64,000 nucleotides of DNA from an uncultured Tateyamaria sp. (lineage in GTDB: Bacteria > Pseudomonadota > Alphaproteobacteria > Rhodobacterales > Rhodobacteraceae): assembly GCF_947496075.1 (NCBI RefSeq), contig NZ_CANMBJ010000006.1:124001-188000 (forward strand), in the 5' to 3' direction. Under the pieces are notes generated by a model. That model did not search any database, was not told where the DNA came from, and saw only the letters and a list, made by a program, of their open reading frames with translations. The translations under genes were made by a program, and so were the position numbers. Positions 54,189 through 61,633 of the stretch are shown here, piece by piece; position 1 is the stretch's first letter, and the number at the start of each line of letters is the position of its first letter.

Positions 54189-55165
54189 ACGCGGAGGTTC
54201 CGCGCGCTTTCCTTGATCGCATCGTACTGGCCAGACGGGCGGAAGCGCCAGAGATAGTCTGGCAGCACCGAGCTCATCGCAATCGGATCAATCCCGAGAT
54301 CCTCGAAACCTTTGGCGCCATCGGACACCACGTTGTCATTGCGCAGGTTGCGCACCTGATCGCGCGTGATCTGCGCCGGGACCAGTCCGAGCGTCAGCGC
54401 GCTCAGTGTGTCAAAGCCGAACCCCATTGTGGATGCAGCCCAAAATGGAATGTTCACAACGGCACGGCGGCGACGGATCACCTCGAGCATCAAAGTCATT
54501 AGTGCCCGGAATGTGCGCACGTCCGGGCCGCCAAGCTCATACACACCGGCAGGGACATCGGTTGTCAGCGCACGTTCGGCAGCTTTGGCAACATCATCAA
54601 CATAGACAGGCTGGAACCTTGTGTCCGCACCGACGACAGGCAGGATCGGGCCCAAACGGGACATGGATGCGAACCGGTTAAAGAACTGGTCCTCCGGCCC
54701 GAAGATGATGGAGGGGCGCAAAATCACCGCCTCGGGCATATACTGCAGTACAGCTGCCTCGCCTTCGGCCTTGGTGCGGGCGTAGTCGCTGGTGCTTTCG
54801 GCATCCGCACCGATCGCAGAGACGTGGATCATCTTTTCGACGCCTTGCTCAGCTGCGATGCGCGCAATCCGCTCCGCCCCTTCCGCCTGCACGGCATCAA
54901 AAGTGTTCTTGCCCTGTTTGGCGAGGATACCAACGCAATTTACAACGGCATCGGCGCCCATCATCACCTGCGCAACAGACGCATCGTCGCGGATGTTGCA
55001 CAGGACAGGCTCAACCTGTCCCACAACACCATAGGGTTTGACAAAGATCGCCTCATTCGGACGGCGCACGGCGACACGCACACGCCAACCTGCCTTGGCC
55101 ATCCGTCTTGCGATGTACCGCCCTACAAAACCGGATCCGCCATAGATCGTGACCAGCTGGGACAT
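54185..55165 (-). CDS. Complex I NDUFA9-like NAD(P)-binding protein
   Basis: 326 residues from ATG 55165, preceded by GAGGAG. The Rossmann motif [11 protein letters not shown] at the N terminus and R-V-A-V-R-R-P are typical of NDUFA9-like atypical SDRs in alphaproteobacteria. The catalytic Y-x-x-x-K is present as Y-A-R-T-K but the family is thought to be structural or assembly-related to respiratory complex I. C-terminal L-G-I-D-P and L-W-R-F-R-P complete it. The gene starts 200 bp before the tRNA-Leu gene. Confidence 0.9.
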   Translation of the reverse strand: MSQLVTIYGGSGFVGRYIARRMAKAGWRVRVAVRRPNEAIFVKPYGVVGQVEPVLCNIRDDASVAQVMMGADAVVNCVGILAKQGKNTFDAVQAEGAERIARIAAEQGVEKMIHVSAIGADAESTSDYARTKAEGEAAVLQYMPEAVILRPSIIFGPEDQFFNRFASMSRLGPILPVVGADTRFQPVYVDDVAKAAERALTTDVPAGVYELGGPDVRTFRALMTLMLEVIRRRRAVVNIPFWAASTMGFGFDTLSALTLGLVPAQITRDQVRNLRNDNVVSDGAKGFEDLGIDPIAMSSVLPDYLWRFRPSGQYDAIKESARNLRV

Positions 55166-55321
55166 GTCTTGCTCCTCGCGCACAGGTTCGCAACGGGTCT
55201 ATCTGCCGCTTGGCGTGCAGACAAGACGCCAAATTGGCACGGCAAAGGCTGGATTTGAGGTTTTTTCAAAGCCGTCGCTCGGAAGACCCGCGCCATGGCC
55301 TGATGATCATGCAGAATCGGA

Positions 55322-55350
55322 TTGACACCCCCAAGCACCACGCTTAAACG
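55322..55350 (+). promoter_or_regulatory. Putative promoter of tRNA-Leu
   Basis: TTGACA at 55322-55327 is a consensus -35; a -10-like TAAACG (55345-55350, 17-bp spacing) or TTAAAC one base earlier follows, placing the start about 10 bp before the mature tRNA 5' end. Confidence 0.6.
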
Positions 55351-55367
55351 ACGCTCCACCAACCCGT

Positions 55368-55454
55368 GCCCAGATGGCGGAATTGGTAGACGCGCTAGCT
55401 TCAGGTGCTAGTGTCCGTATGGACGTGGAGGTTCGAGTCCTCTTCTGGGCACCA
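55368..55454 (+). tRNA. tRNA-Leu (anticodon CAG)
   Basis: 87 bases with encoded CCA. The acceptor stem pairs GCCCAGA with TCTGGGC, the anticodon loop is TTCAGGT between CTAGC and GCTAG (anticodon CAG), the long variable arm TGTCCGTATGGACG is a class II mark, and GGTTCGAGTCC is the T-arm. The last 16 bases are repeated at the far end of the adjacent element, so the gene is its integration site and is restored intact. Confidence 0.97.
55439..55454 (+). repeat. attL core: 3' end of tRNA-Leu
   Basis: CCTCTTCTGGGCACCA, identical to 61618-61633. It covers the end of the T-arm, the acceptor strand and CCA. The flanking bases differ at both copies, so the identity is exactly 16 bp. Confidence 0.93.
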
Positions 55455-55522
55455 AAAAATCAGATTAAACTATTGATTTATTTGCGCAATTTGGGGTGGC
55501 TCGCCTTGCCATACACCCAATT

Positions 55523-55532
55523 GTCCACCTTT
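55523..55532 (+). repeat. Left arm-type repeat GTCCACCTTT
   Basis: Ten bases identical to 61480-61489, in the 169-bp space between the tRNA end and the first element gene. The remainder of that space shows no gene. Confidence 0.4.
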
Positions 55533-55623
55533 GGCATACTGGCTGACATGAAGACCGACCGCTTCAGCAAAGCTCAATCATTTGGGATACAGCGTGTTTG
55601 AAGTCTAAAAAATTCAGCGGAAC

Positions 55624-56865
55624 TCAAGGTCCAGGGTCGAAAGGAAGTGACGTCCAGTTCATGTATTCCTGCACGCCGAGGACGGTTAGGCTGCCAGTTG
55701 TGACCAGCAGGATTAGCAGCACGACATGATAAGGTATTGAAAAAAGCAGCCTGAAAAAGTCAAACCACGCCCGACCGCCAAAAATTCTAGAACGGTAAAT
55801 TATCCCTACGTTCGCCAAGAAGACTACGAACACGACGGAAGCGCTTATGTCTATGATGTGTGCGTTCAGCCAGTCTGCAAATTTTGCAACCAAGATTTCC
55901 TGATCAGTTGCGCCAATCGCGTCCGGAGTTCTGTAAAAGGGAGACAAGAACGCCAAGAGCAGAGCAGAGACGGGAATAATCCTGTTAAAAAACGCCGCTG
56001 ATAGTTTGCCCTTCTGTTTTTCTTCAAACTCCGCTCTTGCTAGCCCAGCGTCTAGAGATTCTATGGTGGCTTCGCGGAGGTACTGTGGTAAGCCAATTTC
56101 CCGCTCGGCTGCGCCGCAGTGCTTTTCGGCAAACGCACGTGCGTACGCGAGTACACCTTTCGCGTCCACAAATGCAGAAGGGGACCTAGATCGCTTCTGT
56201 TGAATCACCCAACGAAACAATGAGTAGAGAGTCTCCCGCTTCCAATGAGTGTCGCCTTCCGATGACGGAACGACGTCAAGAATCGTGTCTGAGGTCGGAG
56301 CGTGATGTTGATGAACGTGGCAAACGTCGCGAATAAAGAAGAATATTTGAGATGCGACATCCTGAGCTTCCGCTTCAGATAGATTGTTCAAGCTGATTTC
56401 AACTTTTCCGTCTCGACTCAGCTCGATTGCAGACAGCCCGCAGCCGGGATGCGAGCTGCGCTCGGCCACAATATTTGCAACTTCATCGAACTTCGCGTCA
56501 AACTGATCACCGGCGATAAACTTATAATCGGCGAGCTGCTCCAGCGTTCTTTCAATTTTTGCGTATTCCGCCAAGGATAGCTCGACACAAGGTCCTGAAA
56601 GCAGATTGTACTGCTCGTCTTTAAGCGACTTCCCGAACAGTACATAAACGGTATATCCATCTCTCCGCAAAAAACGGTTCAGTAGATCACCGACGCGGTT
56701 AAACGGCGCGTCAGTTGTTCTCCGTGTTTGCGAAACGACGACGTACCTTATGCTATCTTCAGCACGCGATAGCTTGAAATTTCGTTTTGGGTTCCGGCCT
56801 TGGCCAACAATTGCAAAGGACAGGTTACCGGTAATAGTCGGCACCCAACCACAGAATGTCTTCAC
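55624..56865 (-). CDS. Unknown protein with C-terminal membrane region (element cargo)
   Basis: 413 residues from GTG 56865. Residues about 1-300 are soluble and mixed alpha/beta: V-V-V-S-Q-T-R-R-T near 43, Y-T-V-Y-V-L-F-G-K near 72, and a long mid-region rich in E and A. Hydrophobic segments follow at about 302-320, 345-365 and 380-402. No recognised domain. The base composition is visibly more A+T-rich than the chromosomal genes, a sign of transfer. It starts two bases after the stop of the small membrane gene, so the pair is one transcript and perhaps one complex. Position at the attL end, outside the mobility core, marks it as cargo; membrane-anchored defence effectors have this general build, which is only a hint. 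Confidence 0.75.
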   Translation of the reverse strand: MKTFCGWVPTITGNLSFAIVGQGRNPKRNFKLSRAEDSIRYVVVSQTRRTTDAPFNRVGDLLNRFLRRDGYTVYVLFGKSLKDEQYNLLSGPCVELSLAEYAKIERTLEQLADYKFIAGDQFDAKFDEVANIVAERSSHPGCGLSAIELSRDGKVEISLNNLSEAEAQDVASQIFFFIRDVCHVHQHHAPTSDTILDVVPSSEGDTHWKRETLYSLFRWVIQQKRSRSPSAFVDAKGVLAYARAFAEKHCGAAEREIGLPQYLREATIESLDAGLARAEFEEKQKGKLSAAFFNRIIPVSALLLAFLSPFYRTPDAIGATDQEILVAKFADWLNAHIIDISASVVFVVFLANVGIIYRSRIFGGRAWFDFFRLLFSIPYHVVLLILLVTTGSLTVLGVQEYMNWTSLPFDPGP

Positions 56866-56867
56866 TA

Positions 56868-57227
56868 CTAGATTACCAACTTCTCCACGTACTCATCTGA
56901 CAGCTTCCCTTGTCTGCGCCAATGGCTAGTCGCCTTGTCCCAAACTTTGCCCTTCGAAACGCGTGGATCTCGTAGGCCATCTCGGTCCGTCTCAACTTCA
57001 CCCTTCAATACTTGTCGCGTGGAGCCTGATAGCGCGGACGCTTCTTTCCATCTATCCCGCCCGATGTGCAAAACAGTGGATAAGACACCTATTGAAATCC
57101 CGGCGGCGGTTACAACCAACGCCAAACGTGCGATATCGAATAAAATAGCCAATTTGTGCTCCAACCCCCCCACAAGCGACGGTTTATCGCATGTGAACAG
57201 TGATTCGGAAAGCGCGCACTGTGTCAA
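56868..57227 (-). CDS. Small one-helix membrane protein paired with the 413-residue cargo protein
   Basis: 119 residues from ATG 57227; an internal GTG or TTG start near residue 19-22, beside a G-run, would give about 100 residues. One hydrophobic segment (I-A-R-L-A-L-V-V-T-A-A-G-I-S-I-G-V-L, about 33-52) is followed by a charged tail with S-K-G-K-V-W-D-K-A-T and W-R-R-Q-G-K-L. No family is recognised. It is likely an accessory or regulatory partner of the downstream gene product. A+T-rich like its partner. Confidence 0.65.
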   Translation of the reverse strand: MTQCALSESLFTCDKPSLVGGLEHKLAILFDIARLALVVTAAGISIGVLSTVLHIGRDRWKEASALSGSTRQVLKGEVETDRDGLRDPRVSKGKVWDKATSHWRRQGKLSDEYVEKLVI

Positions 57228-57313
57228 TATATATGTTCGAACAACAGCAATTTTTACTACATATTGTGCTCAAAAGTATATCTGGCGGAACCAATGGCGA
57301 ACACACAACTACG

Positions 57314-57565
57314 CTAGAGTAGAGATACCGACCTAGACAACTTCATAGACATTTTTCTTATTTTTATGAACTGCTTAGCGCGCAAACCGTGACGATAGCT
57401 CGGGTGTTCTGGACCTGGTGGGTGGCCCCCGCCTGCGCCATGCATCCGACAGACTGACCAGCCGCGAACCGCAGGATTTTTGCATAGAAAGCCAGTGCGC
57501 TTGGCTCGGGCGGTGCATCGCTTCGCCGCATGCGCCCTTTGCATGGGGTTATTGTCACTTTTCAT
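57314..57565 (-). CDS. Short HGG-type basic protein typical of mobile elements
   Basis: 83 residues from ATG 57565, preceded by GGGGGAGGG. The protein is basic, with C-T-A-R-A-K-R-T-G-F-L-C-K-N-P-A and C-R-M-H-G-A-G-G-G-H-P-P-G, in which Cys and His could bind a metal. Short proteins with an H-G-A/G-G-G block and a preceding C-x-x-H are common in prophages and integrated elements of alphaproteobacteria, with no known function. Its start overlaps the end of the upstream 173-residue gene by 11 bases. Confidence 0.75.
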   Translation of the reverse strand: MKSDNNPMQRAHAAKRCTARAKRTGFLCKNPAVRGWSVCRMHGAGGGHPPGPEHPSYRHGLRAKQFIKIRKMSMKLSRSVSLL

Positions 57566-58076
57566 CGCGAACCCTCCCCCGGTGTGACACGTCCCCAACA
57601 ATGGCCTGCCCACCGTCATGTACGTCTACACGCTCGACCCTAACCACCTGTTGCGCCTTGGAGCGATGTTTCTTTAGTGCGTCCATCTGGGCAATGTAGG
57701 TGCGGCTGAGGCGACTTACTGACCGTTCAAGGGATTCGCGAACGTCGCAAGACGTCTGATACGTCATCCGTTCAGAAAGCGTGGTCATCGCGACATGTGT
57801 CGCCGTCATCTGTGCAACCAGCATCGCCTCCAATGCGTCACGTGGTTCAACCTCCGCAAACATGGCGGAGGCGAAATTAGCATGTGTTTCTGCTGCTTTG
57901 CCCAGCGCGGCAACAGCGGTCGTGTAGACTCCCGTTGCGGCTTCTCGGGTCTGCATCCCCATCAGGTCTTGCACCACCCACCCGGAAGGAATGTCAGCTT
58001 CAAAGTCGTTACCTTCACCCTTGGTCAAATTCGGGTATGTGCGCAGGCTAGGTGTGGTTTTCGGTTCGTTGCTCAT
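57555..58076 (-). CDS. Element-associated protein of unknown function
   Basis: 173 residues. Largely helical: E-A-M-L-V-A-Q-M-T-A-T-H-V-A-M, then R-T-Y-I-A-Q-M-D-A-L-K-K-H-R, then Q-Q-V-V-R-V-E-R-V-D-V-H-D-G-G-Q-A-I-V-G-D-V. I have seen this helix-plus-G-G-Q-A-I-V-G tail beside HGG-type proteins in other alphaproteobacterial prophage-like loci, so the pair is probably a conserved module. Function unknown. Confidence 0.72.
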   Translation of the reverse strand: MSNEPKTTPSLRTYPNLTKGEGNDFEADIPSGWVVQDLMGMQTREAATGVYTTAVAALGKAAETHANFASAMFAEVEPRDALEAMLVAQMTATHVAMTTLSERMTYQTSCDVRESLERSVSRLSRTYIAQMDALKKHRSKAQQVVRVERVDVHDGGQAIVGDVSHRGRVRDEK

Positions 58077-58147
58077 GTTCCCTACCCATGGCTAGATGTA
58101 GATATGTCCTGTTTTCTGTGCGTCGGTGGCATTGGATAAATTCGATC

Positions 58148-58633
58148 TCACGTCACAATTTTAAGGACGGGTTCGGCGCGCTGGGCGCCTTTTTCGTTCG
58201 AAGTGTCACAGTCATTGTGACGGGGATGCACGGATTTTGTGCAGGGCTTTTGTTTTGCTCGCCATGCGGTGAAGGATTTAATCGCCGGTTTGCCATCGAT
58301 AGTCGGCAATTCCTCAAGTGCCCAATGTGCCGCCATTCCTACGCCAGAGGGACCGAGGTGCGGGCCTTGTGTCATGGTGATGAAGCCGCGTGCCTCCAGT
58401 TCAGTGAACCAAGAGCCAACCGTGTTGCGATGCACATTCAGCGCCTTGCACGCTTCCCTGTGGCTCAAGATGATGTGCCCATTGTTGCGTCCGTTATAGC
58501 GCCGTTTCAGTTCAATGTAGAGCGCACGCGGGCCGGGTTTCAGGGTCGCCCAGGCTTCGGTTGCCTGTAGGTATTCAGGAAGCTGGACGTGACGCCCAGC
58601 CCCCCTCTTTCGTTTGTGGTAGGTCCGGGCCAT
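58148..58633 (-). CDS. HTH-type DNA-binding protein of the element
   Basis: 161 residues, basic N terminus (T-Y-H-K-R-K-R-G-A-G-R-H). The middle (H-R-E-A-C-K-A-L-N-V-H-R-N-T-V-G-S-W-F-T-E-L-E-A-R-G-F-I) is a clear winged helix-turn-helix with recognition helix N-T-V-G-S-W-F. A replication or expression regulator of the element is likely. Its ATG shares bases with the TAA of the 43-residue gene (TAATG), so the two are coupled. Confidence 0.78.
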   Translation of the reverse strand: MARTYHKRKRGAGRHVQLPEYLQATEAWATLKPGPRALYIELKRRYNGRNNGHIILSHREACKALNVHRNTVGSWFTELEARGFITMTQGPHLGPSGVGMAAHWALEELPTIDGKPAIKSFTAWRAKQKPCTKSVHPRHNDCDTSNEKGAQRAEPVLKIVT

Positions 58634-58764
58634 TACCTGCGCTCACCCTGATAATTAAGCTCGCCCAGCGCTCTGAGAATTGCACCTCGCACACCGAATT
58701 GGTGGTGGATTTTTCGCTCGAATAGTTCGCGTGGTGTTGGTCGTTTGGGGGCTTGATCCGTCAT
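58633..58764 (-). CDS. 43-residue protein coupled to both neighbours
   Basis: Starts ATG 58764 inside an ATGA with the winged-helix gene and ends TAA at 58633-58635 inside a TAATG with the HTH gene. Sequence features: K-R-P-T-P-R-E-L-F-E-R-K near the start and G-A-I-L-R-A-L-G-E-L. Charged and helical; no family recognised. The exact overlaps on both sides are the main evidence that it is translated. Confidence 0.65.
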   Translation of the reverse strand: MTDQAPKRPTPRELFERKIHHQFGVRGAILRALGELNYQGERR

Positions 58765-59066
58765 GCCAAAGCCTCCCCGACGCGGTCGACACATGCCCTC
58801 AGGACGTACCGGGCGTGAGTGCCTTTGAAAGGACCGTCATGGGGTTCTGTGACGGTTTCGATGGGTACGCCAAGGCAACGCAGGTTGTGAACGTATCCGC
58901 TCCAACGTGGGCCGGGTATGTCGATGGGCGTGCACCCCCGAGGGCCAGCCGCGATAAGCGCCTCAAGCGCCCAACGGTCACGCCCTGACACTGAAATGAG
59001 CAATGCTCCTGAATCGTTGAGGTGGATGGTGAACAGGGCTGTGCCCCAGTCTTTCTTGTCAGCCAT
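58761..59066 (-). CDS. Winged-helix domain protein
   Basis: 101 residues from ATG 59066, preceded by AAGGAG; a longer frame upstream lacks this site. A-L-E-A-L-I-A-A-G-P-R-G-C-T-P-I-D-I-P-G-P-R-W-S-G-Y-V-H-N-L-R fits short winged-helix proteins of alphaproteobacterial prophages and islands. Possible regulator of the element. Coupled to the 43-residue gene. Confidence 0.75.
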   Translation of the reverse strand: MADKKDWGTALFTIHLNDSGALLISVSGRDRWALEALIAAGPRGCTPIDIPGPRWSGYVHNLRCLGVPIETVTEPHDGPFKGTHARYVLRACVDRVGEALA

Positions 59067-59178
59067 GAAAGGCTCCTTGCTTGATCTGCAAGAGCGCTGG
59101 GCGTATCTAATGGGCATACTTTCCACGGTATATTCCCGCTCGATCCGCCTTGCGCTTGTGCAGAGGGTCGAGCGGGTC

Positions 59179-59349
59179 TTAGCCCGCATGTGCCGCGATT
59201 GCGGCGTCGATATCGGCTTCGGCCCAGTAGAGCCGTCCGCCAATTTTTATGGGCTTGGGCAAGCGGCCCATATCTACGTCGCGGTAGATTGTCGTGCGGC
59301 CACGACCGCCCAGTTTTGCTTGTAGGTCTGAAAAGGTTAGATATTGCAT
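59179..59349 (-). CDS. AlpA-family transcriptional regulator / excisionase-like
   Basis: 56 residues from ATG 59349 to TAA 59179; an in-frame TGA just upstream fixes the start. F-S-D-L-Q-A-K-L-G-G-R-G-R-T-T-I-Y-R-D is the MerR-like HTH, and G-R-L-P-K-P-I-K-I-G-G-R-L-Y-W-A-E-A-D-I-D-A-A-I is the AlpA/MerR_17 wing. AlpA-type proteins switch on integrase or excision in P4-like elements. This gene is the likely switch for mobilisation of the island. Confidence 0.9.
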   Translation of the reverse strand: MQYLTFSDLQAKLGGRGRTTIYRDVDMGRLPKPIKIGGRLYWAEADIDAAIAAHAG

Positions 59350-59445
59350 CAGCCTGTCTCAAGGTACAGCGACGGGCACTCCGACGCTTTCTGGTGCACA
59401 ATGTGCCGGATGCTGCGTCACCTTTCGCCCGCTATTCCGTTGACC

Positions 59446-60288
59446 TTAAATGGGTAATGACAAGCCAATGCGCTGAGCAGCTTTTCGGAATTGTACTTCG
59501 TATTCTCGGAATGGGTCAGCTCGATATTCATCCGGTGGCACTGGCGCTAGAGCGTTTCTATTGGGCGGTAGTGGCTTAAAGTGAACGGTTCTAAGAACAT
59601 AATTTTCTGACAATAAATCAACGGGTAAGGTTGGTTTTCTGCAAATTGAATCGGCTCGGGGAAAATTGACTGTCACGCCATGTCCCAACATCGCGGCAGC
59701 GGCAATAACTGCTCCACACTCAGGGGGTGGTGATTGTTTAAGCCTTGTTTTTGTAGCGCCAAGGTGAAGGCCGTATGCTGCCGATACCTTCTTTGCAATG
59801 CCTGCAAGTAAGGTATCGCGGTGATGAAGCGTCTTTTTCTTTTTTTTGCGTTTTGGGTCTTTCAAACCGGTGGCGAGTTCTGCTGCAAACCTTTCGGCTC
59901 CCTCTGGCATTCGAAAGCCCATCTCAACGTTCTTCGCTAGACAGAACCGTACCTGTCTTGCCGCCCTCAAGCTTCCCAAAAACAGTTTTCGCCATTCATC
60001 AACGGAGATATTCGACGCGTGGTAGCCAACAAGTTTTGCATCCTCGCTTTCATACCCAACATATTGGTGCACCGGCCTTAAATGCTCAAAAACGTTCATC
60101 AATGCCTGATCCATGTACGGGATATACACCTCACCGTCCTTTATCCACGTCCCGGCTACAGTGACCGCGTAAGCCAACGCCAATTCTAAACGGTTCGCGG
60201 GTGTGAAGTATGTCGGAGCCGGTTGGTTCACCGTGCTGACATCTGTGGAAAGTGTGCCTAAGTAGTTGGCGAGTGCATTCCCACTCAT
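59446..60288 (-). CDS. Unknown 280-residue protein downstream of integrase
   Basis: 280 residues from ATG 60288, which overlaps the integrase stop (ATGA). Contains a lysine-rich run in the middle (K-R-K-K-K-K-K near residue 150), A-L-A-Y-A-V-T-V-A-G-T-W in the first part and Y-E-V-Q-F-R-K-A-A-Q-R at the end. No signal or membrane segment, and no family recognised. Coupling to the integrase suggests a mobility or maintenance role; an accessory recombination protein is one possibility. Confidence 0.65.
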   Translation of the reverse strand: MSGNALANYLGTLSTDVSTVNQPAPTYFTPANRLELALAYAVTVAGTWIKDGEVYIPYMDQALMNVFEHLRPVHQYVGYESEDAKLVGYHASNISVDEWRKLFLGSLRAARQVRFCLAKNVEMGFRMPEGAERFAAELATGLKDPKRKKKKKTLHHRDTLLAGIAKKVSAAYGLHLGATKTRLKQSPPPECGAVIAAAAMLGHGVTVNFPRADSICRKPTLPVDLLSENYVLRTVHFKPLPPNRNALAPVPPDEYRADPFREYEVQFRKAAQRIGLSLPI

Positions 60289-61475
60289 AGGACTACGACC
60301 TTCGGGTTTTTCTCATGTTCGACTAGACTGCCCGACCAACGCTCCATCAACGATTGTCTCTGTTCGAAATAGTCCGTGCGTCTGTAGCTGCGCTCGACTG
60401 CACTGCCTGTTAGATGACCCAGTGCGGTTTCCGCAACTTCATGCGGCGCTTTAGTGGCTTCAGCCACCCAGTCCCGAAAACTCGACCGGAAACCATGCGG
60501 GCGTTCGACCATGCCACGTCGCTCCATGAATTTGCTCATGGTCATGTCGGAAATCACACCCTTGCGCACACCGGGAAATAAAAAGCCGTTGCGAGCGAAC
60601 GGGGTGGCCTCTGAAACGACACGCCGCGCTTCTTGTGACAGTGGCACCCGAAAGTCGGAAGTGGCTCCAACGCGGCCTTTCATAGCGTCTGCCGGGATGG
60701 TCCAGATATCCCCAGCAATCTGGTCTAGGTGCATGTGCCTCAGGGGGTAGCTGCGAACTGCCGTAAGGATCAGCATGCGCAAAGCATTTTCCGTAATCGA
60801 CCCACTGTCCAACGATTGATAAAACGCTGGAACGTCGCGCCAATTGAGAGCTGGAATGTTTTGCGCTTTGTGGCGTTGTTTCCCGAGAAGCGCCTTCGCC
60901 TTTTCAGTAGCCTGTAGATCAACGTCTAAGCCCAATGCCGCTGCGTGCCGCATAACGATGCTTAATCGGTTCATCGCCTTGCGCGCCGTATCGGCCTTGT
61001 CATGCCAGATGGGTGCAAGCGTGTCGCGGATGTCTCGCTGATCGATCAGCGAGACCGGTGTTTTTCCCAGCTTCGGCAGCACGTGCAGTTCCAGAGGCGA
61101 AAACCAGCGCCCTGCTTTGCCGTCGCGCTTTAAGTCTGCCTTGCGGCTTTCAAAGGCATCTAACGCGATGTCGCGCAGAATGTGCAGGTTGCGCTCTGCT
61201 TTGCGCCGTTCGCGCTCACGTTCCTTTATGGCGTCCTTGCCATCGCGCACCACACCGCGCCATTTCTCAGCCTCTTGTCGCGCTGCTTTTAGGGTAACGG
61301 ACGGATAGGGGCCTAGTCCCATCTCGTGTCGCCGCCCGAAACTTGTGTATCTGAGGAACCATTGCGAGCCGCCGTCCGTCCGCTTGTGAAACCACAGCCC
61401 GCCACCATCCGCATACTTGCCCGGTTCCTTACTATTGAGTTCCGCATTCGTCAGCTTGTGAATGGGCCGTGCCAT
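60285..61475 (-). CDS. Tyrosine recombinase/integrase (P4-type with DUF4102 N-terminal domain)
   Basis: 396 residues. DUF4102-like N-terminal arm-binding domain (Y-A-D-G-G-G-L-W, then G-L-G-P-Y-P-S-V-T-L-K-A-A-R), a SAM-like core-binding domain, and the catalytic domain: Arg in T-A-V-R-S-Y-P-L-R-H, Lys in M-K-G-R-V, H-G-F-R (H-x-x-R), L-G-H, and the nucleophile Tyr in E-R-S-Y-R-R-T-D-Y. It integrates the element at the tRNA-Leu 3' end. It lies beside attR and reads inward. Family enzymes typically use tRNA targets, in agreement with the 16-bp repeat. Confidence 0.95.
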   Translation of the reverse strand: MARPIHKLTNAELNSKEPGKYADGGGLWFHKRTDGGSQWFLRYTSFGRRHEMGLGPYPSVTLKAARQEAEKWRGVVRDGKDAIKERERERRKAERNLHILRDIALDAFESRKADLKRDGKAGRWFSPLELHVLPKLGKTPVSLIDQRDIRDTLAPIWHDKADTARKAMNRLSIVMRHAAALGLDVDLQATEKAKALLGKQRHKAQNIPALNWRDVPAFYQSLDSGSITENALRMLILTAVRSYPLRHMHLDQIAGDIWTIPADAMKGRVGATSDFRVPLSQEARRVVSEATPFARNGFLFPGVRKGVISDMTMSKFMERRGMVERPHGFRSSFRDWVAEATKAPHEVAETALGHLTGSAVERSYRRTDYFEQRQSLMERWSGSLVEHEKNPKVVVL

Positions 61476-61479
61476 CTTC

Positions 61480-61500
61480 GTCCACCTTTTTAACCACCTT
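61480..61500 (+). repeat. Right arm-type repeats near integrase
   Basis: GTCCACCTTT (61480-61489) equals the left copy, and CCACCTT recurs at 61494-61500. Located just upstream of the integrase start, where arm sites and the integrase promoter usually overlap. Confidence 0.4.
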
Positions 61501-61557
61501 CTACATATGGGGTGCGGTGGTGCAAGATGGAACAGGGTGGGACGTTAAATCATTGTT

Positions 61558-61575
61558 TTTCCTGCATACAGGAAA
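61558..61575. repeat. Inverted repeat between integrase and attR
   Basis: TTTCCTG (61558-61564) and CAGGAAA (61569-61575), 4-base spacer. It is a candidate operator for integrase control or an accessory protein site. Confidence 0.45.
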
Positions 61576-61617
61576 GCGGTGAGCTAGGTTGGTGCATCAA
61601 GAAACAGGTTTACTATG

Positions 61618-61633
61618 CCTCTTCTGGGCACCA
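61618..61633 (+). repeat. attR core, copy of tRNA-Leu 3' end
   Basis: CCTCTTCTGGGCACCA, identical to 55439-55454. It carries no cloverleaf upstream, so it is an attachment site and not a tRNA. Confidence 0.92.

Larger units (their letters stand above)
55455..61633. mobile_element. Integrated element at tRNA-Leu, 6.2 kb
   Basis: Bounded by the 16-bp repeats, it carries on the minus strand an integrase, an unknown protein, AlpA-type, winged-helix, 43-residue and HTH proteins, two proteins of mobile-element type and a membrane-protein pair at the tRNA end. There are no capsid, tail, conjugation or replication genes I recognise, so it resembles a phage satellite or a small integrative island. 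GTCCACCTTT occurs inside both ends (55523-55532 and 61480-61489) and may be integrase arm sites. Confidence 0.9.

Noticed and set aside
55374..55601. 75-codon frame starting in the tRNA
   Set aside because: It reads through the tRNA-Leu gene itself and is an artefact.
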